A stretch of 64,000 bases of DNA, taken from Spartobacteria bacterium UBA695 (GTDB taxonomy: Bacteria > Verrucomicrobiota > Verrucomicrobiia > Chthoniobacterales > Chthoniobacteraceae). Positions 62,640 through 64,000 of this stretch are shown here, in pieces. The stretch is from NCBI GenBank assembly GCA_002298145.1, contig DBMP01000010.1, positions 1 through 64,000 of the forward strand. Reading direction: 5' to 3'. The notes under the pieces were generated by a model. The model worked only from the letters and a program-made list of their open reading frames with translations. It searched no databases and was not told the DNA's origin. Both the position numbers and the translations under genes were made by a program. Every line of letters begins with the position of its first letter. The stretch's first letter is position 1.

Positions 62640-64000
62640 CTATGCCTTGCGGCCGCAGCAGGCTTTGTATTTCCGGCCGCTGCCACAGGGGCAGGGGTCG
62701 TTCCGGTTGACCTTGACGTTCTCGTTGCGCACGGGCAGCGTGCGCGGTTTGGAGGCCGGTTGCGGCAGTTCGCCCGCTCCGGCGGAGATCGTCTCCTCGC
62801 TGCCGCCCTGCTGCTGGAGCAGGTGCGCGGGCAGGCTGGAGAGGAATTGCTCGAAGGCCTGGAGGTTCGACGTGCTGCGGAAGAGGTTGTGCAGGATCTC
62901 GTTTTTGATCGAGGCCATGAGGTCCACGAACATCGTGTAAGCCTCGTTTTTGTACTCGATGAGCGGGTCCTTCTGGCCGTAGGCGCGCAGATGCACCCCC
63001 TCGCGCAGGGAATCCATGGCGTAGAGGTGATCCTGCCAGAGGCGGTCGATAGCGTTCAGAACGATGTAGCGCTCGATGCCTTTGACGGCGTCTGGGTCCT
63101 CGTGCTTGCTCTTGAGCTCGTAGGAAGTCTTGACCTTCTCAATGAGCACCTCGGAAATTTCTTCCGCCGTCTTGCCCGTGAACCCGGCTTTCTCCTCGGT
63201 AAGGCCGAGAGGGAAGGTGGTGTTAACCCACGCGAGCAGGCCCGCGTAGTCGGGTTCGTCGCCCTCGCTGGCCACGTATTCGCTGACTTTGACGGGGATC
63301 GTCTCGCCGACGATCTCGTAGATGAGCTTGCGCGGATCGGCAGTTTCGATGGTCTCATTGCGCAGGCCGTAGACGACCTCGCGCTGTTTGTTCATGACAT
63401 CATCGAACTCCAGCGTGCGGCGACGGATGCCGTAGTTGCGCTGTTCCACGCGACGCTGGGCGGTTTCCACGGATTTGTTGAGCCACGGATGCTCGAGCTC
63501 CTCGCCTTCCTTCATGCCGAAGCGCTCCATGATCTTCGTCATGCGGTCGGCAGCGCCGAAGTTGCGCATGAGGTCGTCCTCGAAGGAAACGTAGAAGCGA
63601 GAGAGACCCGGATCGCCCTGGCGCGAGCAGCGGCCGCGCAGCTGGCGGTCGATGCGGCGGGATTCGTGCCGCTCCGTGCCGATGACATACAAGCCGCCGC
63701 GTTCGACGACGCCCGGGCCCAGCTTGATGTCGGTGCCTCGACCGGCCATGTTGGTGGAGATCGTCACGGAGCCAGGCTGGCCCGCGCGCGTCACGATCTC
63801 GGCTTCCTGAGCGTGGAACTTGGCGTTCAAGACCGTGTGCGGGATCTTCTCGCGCTTGAGCATGCGGCTCAGGAGTTCGGAGGTTTCCACGCTCACCGTG
63901 CCAACGAGCACCGGCTGCTGGCGCGCGTGGGCGGTCTTAAGCTCGGCCACCACGGCGTTGAATTTCTCGCGGCGGGTCTTGAAGATGAGATCGTTCAAGT
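62640..64000 (-). CDS. secA: SecA preprotein translocase ATPase, C-terminal part
   Basis: The frame runs off the right edge of the window, so the N-terminal half is missing. Visible are the second helicase domain (STNMAGRGTDIKLGPGV, then ERHESRRIDRQLRGRCSRQG), the helical wing and scaffold (RRRTLEFDDVMNKQREVVYG) and the C-terminal metal motif CPCGSGRKYKACCG. SecA drives secretory proteins through SecYEG; this signature is unambiguous. Stop TAA-type end at 62640. Host housekeeping marker. Confidence 0.97.
   Translation of the reverse strand, partial: LNDLIFKTRREKFNAVVAELKTAHARQQPVLVGTVSVETSELLSRMLKREKIPHTVLNAKFHAQEAEIVTRAGQPGSVTISTNMAGRGTDIKLGPGVVERGGLYVIGTERHESRRIDRQLRGRCSRQGDPGLSRFYVSFEDDLMRNFGAADRMTKIMERFGMKEGEELEHPWLNKSVETAQRRVEQRNYGIRRRTLEFDDVMNKQREVVYGLRNETIETADPRKLIYEIVGETIPVKVSEYVASEGDEPDYAGLLAWVNTTFPLGLTEEKAGFTGKTAEEISEVLIEKVKTSYELKSKHEDPDAVKGIERYIVLNAIDRLWQDHLYAMDSLREGVHLRAYGQKDPLIEYKNEAYTMFVDLMASIKNEILHNLFRSTSNLQAFEQFLSSLPAHLLQQQGGSEETISAGAGELPQPASKPRTLPVRNENVKVNRNDPCPCGSGRKYKACCGRKA

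Overview
The window looks like a chromosomal segment of a Verrucomicrobiota-type bacterium (inference) that carries one nearly complete tailed-phage prophage. The lineage guess rests on the giant secreted proteins with NIGQLK and YFG/DGLTN motifs, the RCC1-propeller and RHS proteins, the DUF1573-ResB-CcsA-rhodanese-MauE operon, and the SecA with a C-terminal metal-binding tail. No rRNA or species marker is present, so the level below phylum is open.

Bases 1-10.3 kb (plus strand) hold two very large secreted proteins and a small secreted one. The first is a 5'-truncated protein with two seven-bladed RCC1 propellers, an Fn3-like domain, calcium-binding repeats and a beta-helix. The second is a 1758-residue RHS protein with an N-terminal C39-like cysteine peptidase and an AT-rich variable tip. 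The small protein follows the tip 3 bases later and is a candidate partner or immunity protein. After a 564-base gap, bases 10.9-16.2 kb form a tight operon: a beta-propeller di-haem cytochrome, DUF1573, ResB-like, CcsA-like, a membrane-anchored rhodanese and a MauE/DoxX-like protein. This reads as a cytochrome c maturation and thiol/sulfur redox unit.

From about 16.17 to 59.45 kb lies the prophage, almost all on the minus strand. Read right to left it has: an integration module (small ORF, DUF2924, large serine recombinase, ParB-like HTH); cargo (secreted protein, small genes, DUF4337, CDF metal efflux); an excisionase-like HTH gene; SSB, a RecB-like nuclease, a family A DNA polymerase, a primase-like protein and a RepA-like ATPase; regulators; terminase small and large subunits; small proteins; a ParB-methyltransferase fusion; lysis-type genes; portal, HNH nuclease, S49 protease, scaffold, capsid; head-tail joining; tail tube; tail chaperones with a -1 frameshift; a short tape measure; and baseplate and fibre genes including a collagen-propeller fibre. 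Cargo genes on the opposite strand interrupt the late region: a VapBC-like toxin-antitoxin pair, a frameshifted XAC2610-like secreted gene and a PD-(D/E)XK nuclease. The tape measure and chaperone layout imply a siphovirus.

To the right are a tRNA-Glu(UUC), an ABC-2 drug/antibiotic-type exporter (permease plus ATPase), a small zinc-ribbon membrane protein and the 3' part of secA, all on the minus strand.

The most unusual signals are these. (1) TTGACA recurs 13-19 bases upstream of 13 prophage start codons, too close to act as a normal -35 box, mostly at genes lacking a Shine-Dalgarno. (2) A canonical CCCAAAC slippery heptamer with an in-frame 71-codon extension lies in the tail chaperone gene. 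(3) A Tad2/DUF2829-like anti-defence fold forms the N-terminus of a tail protein. (4) The RHS tip and its neighbour look like a polymorphic toxin pair.
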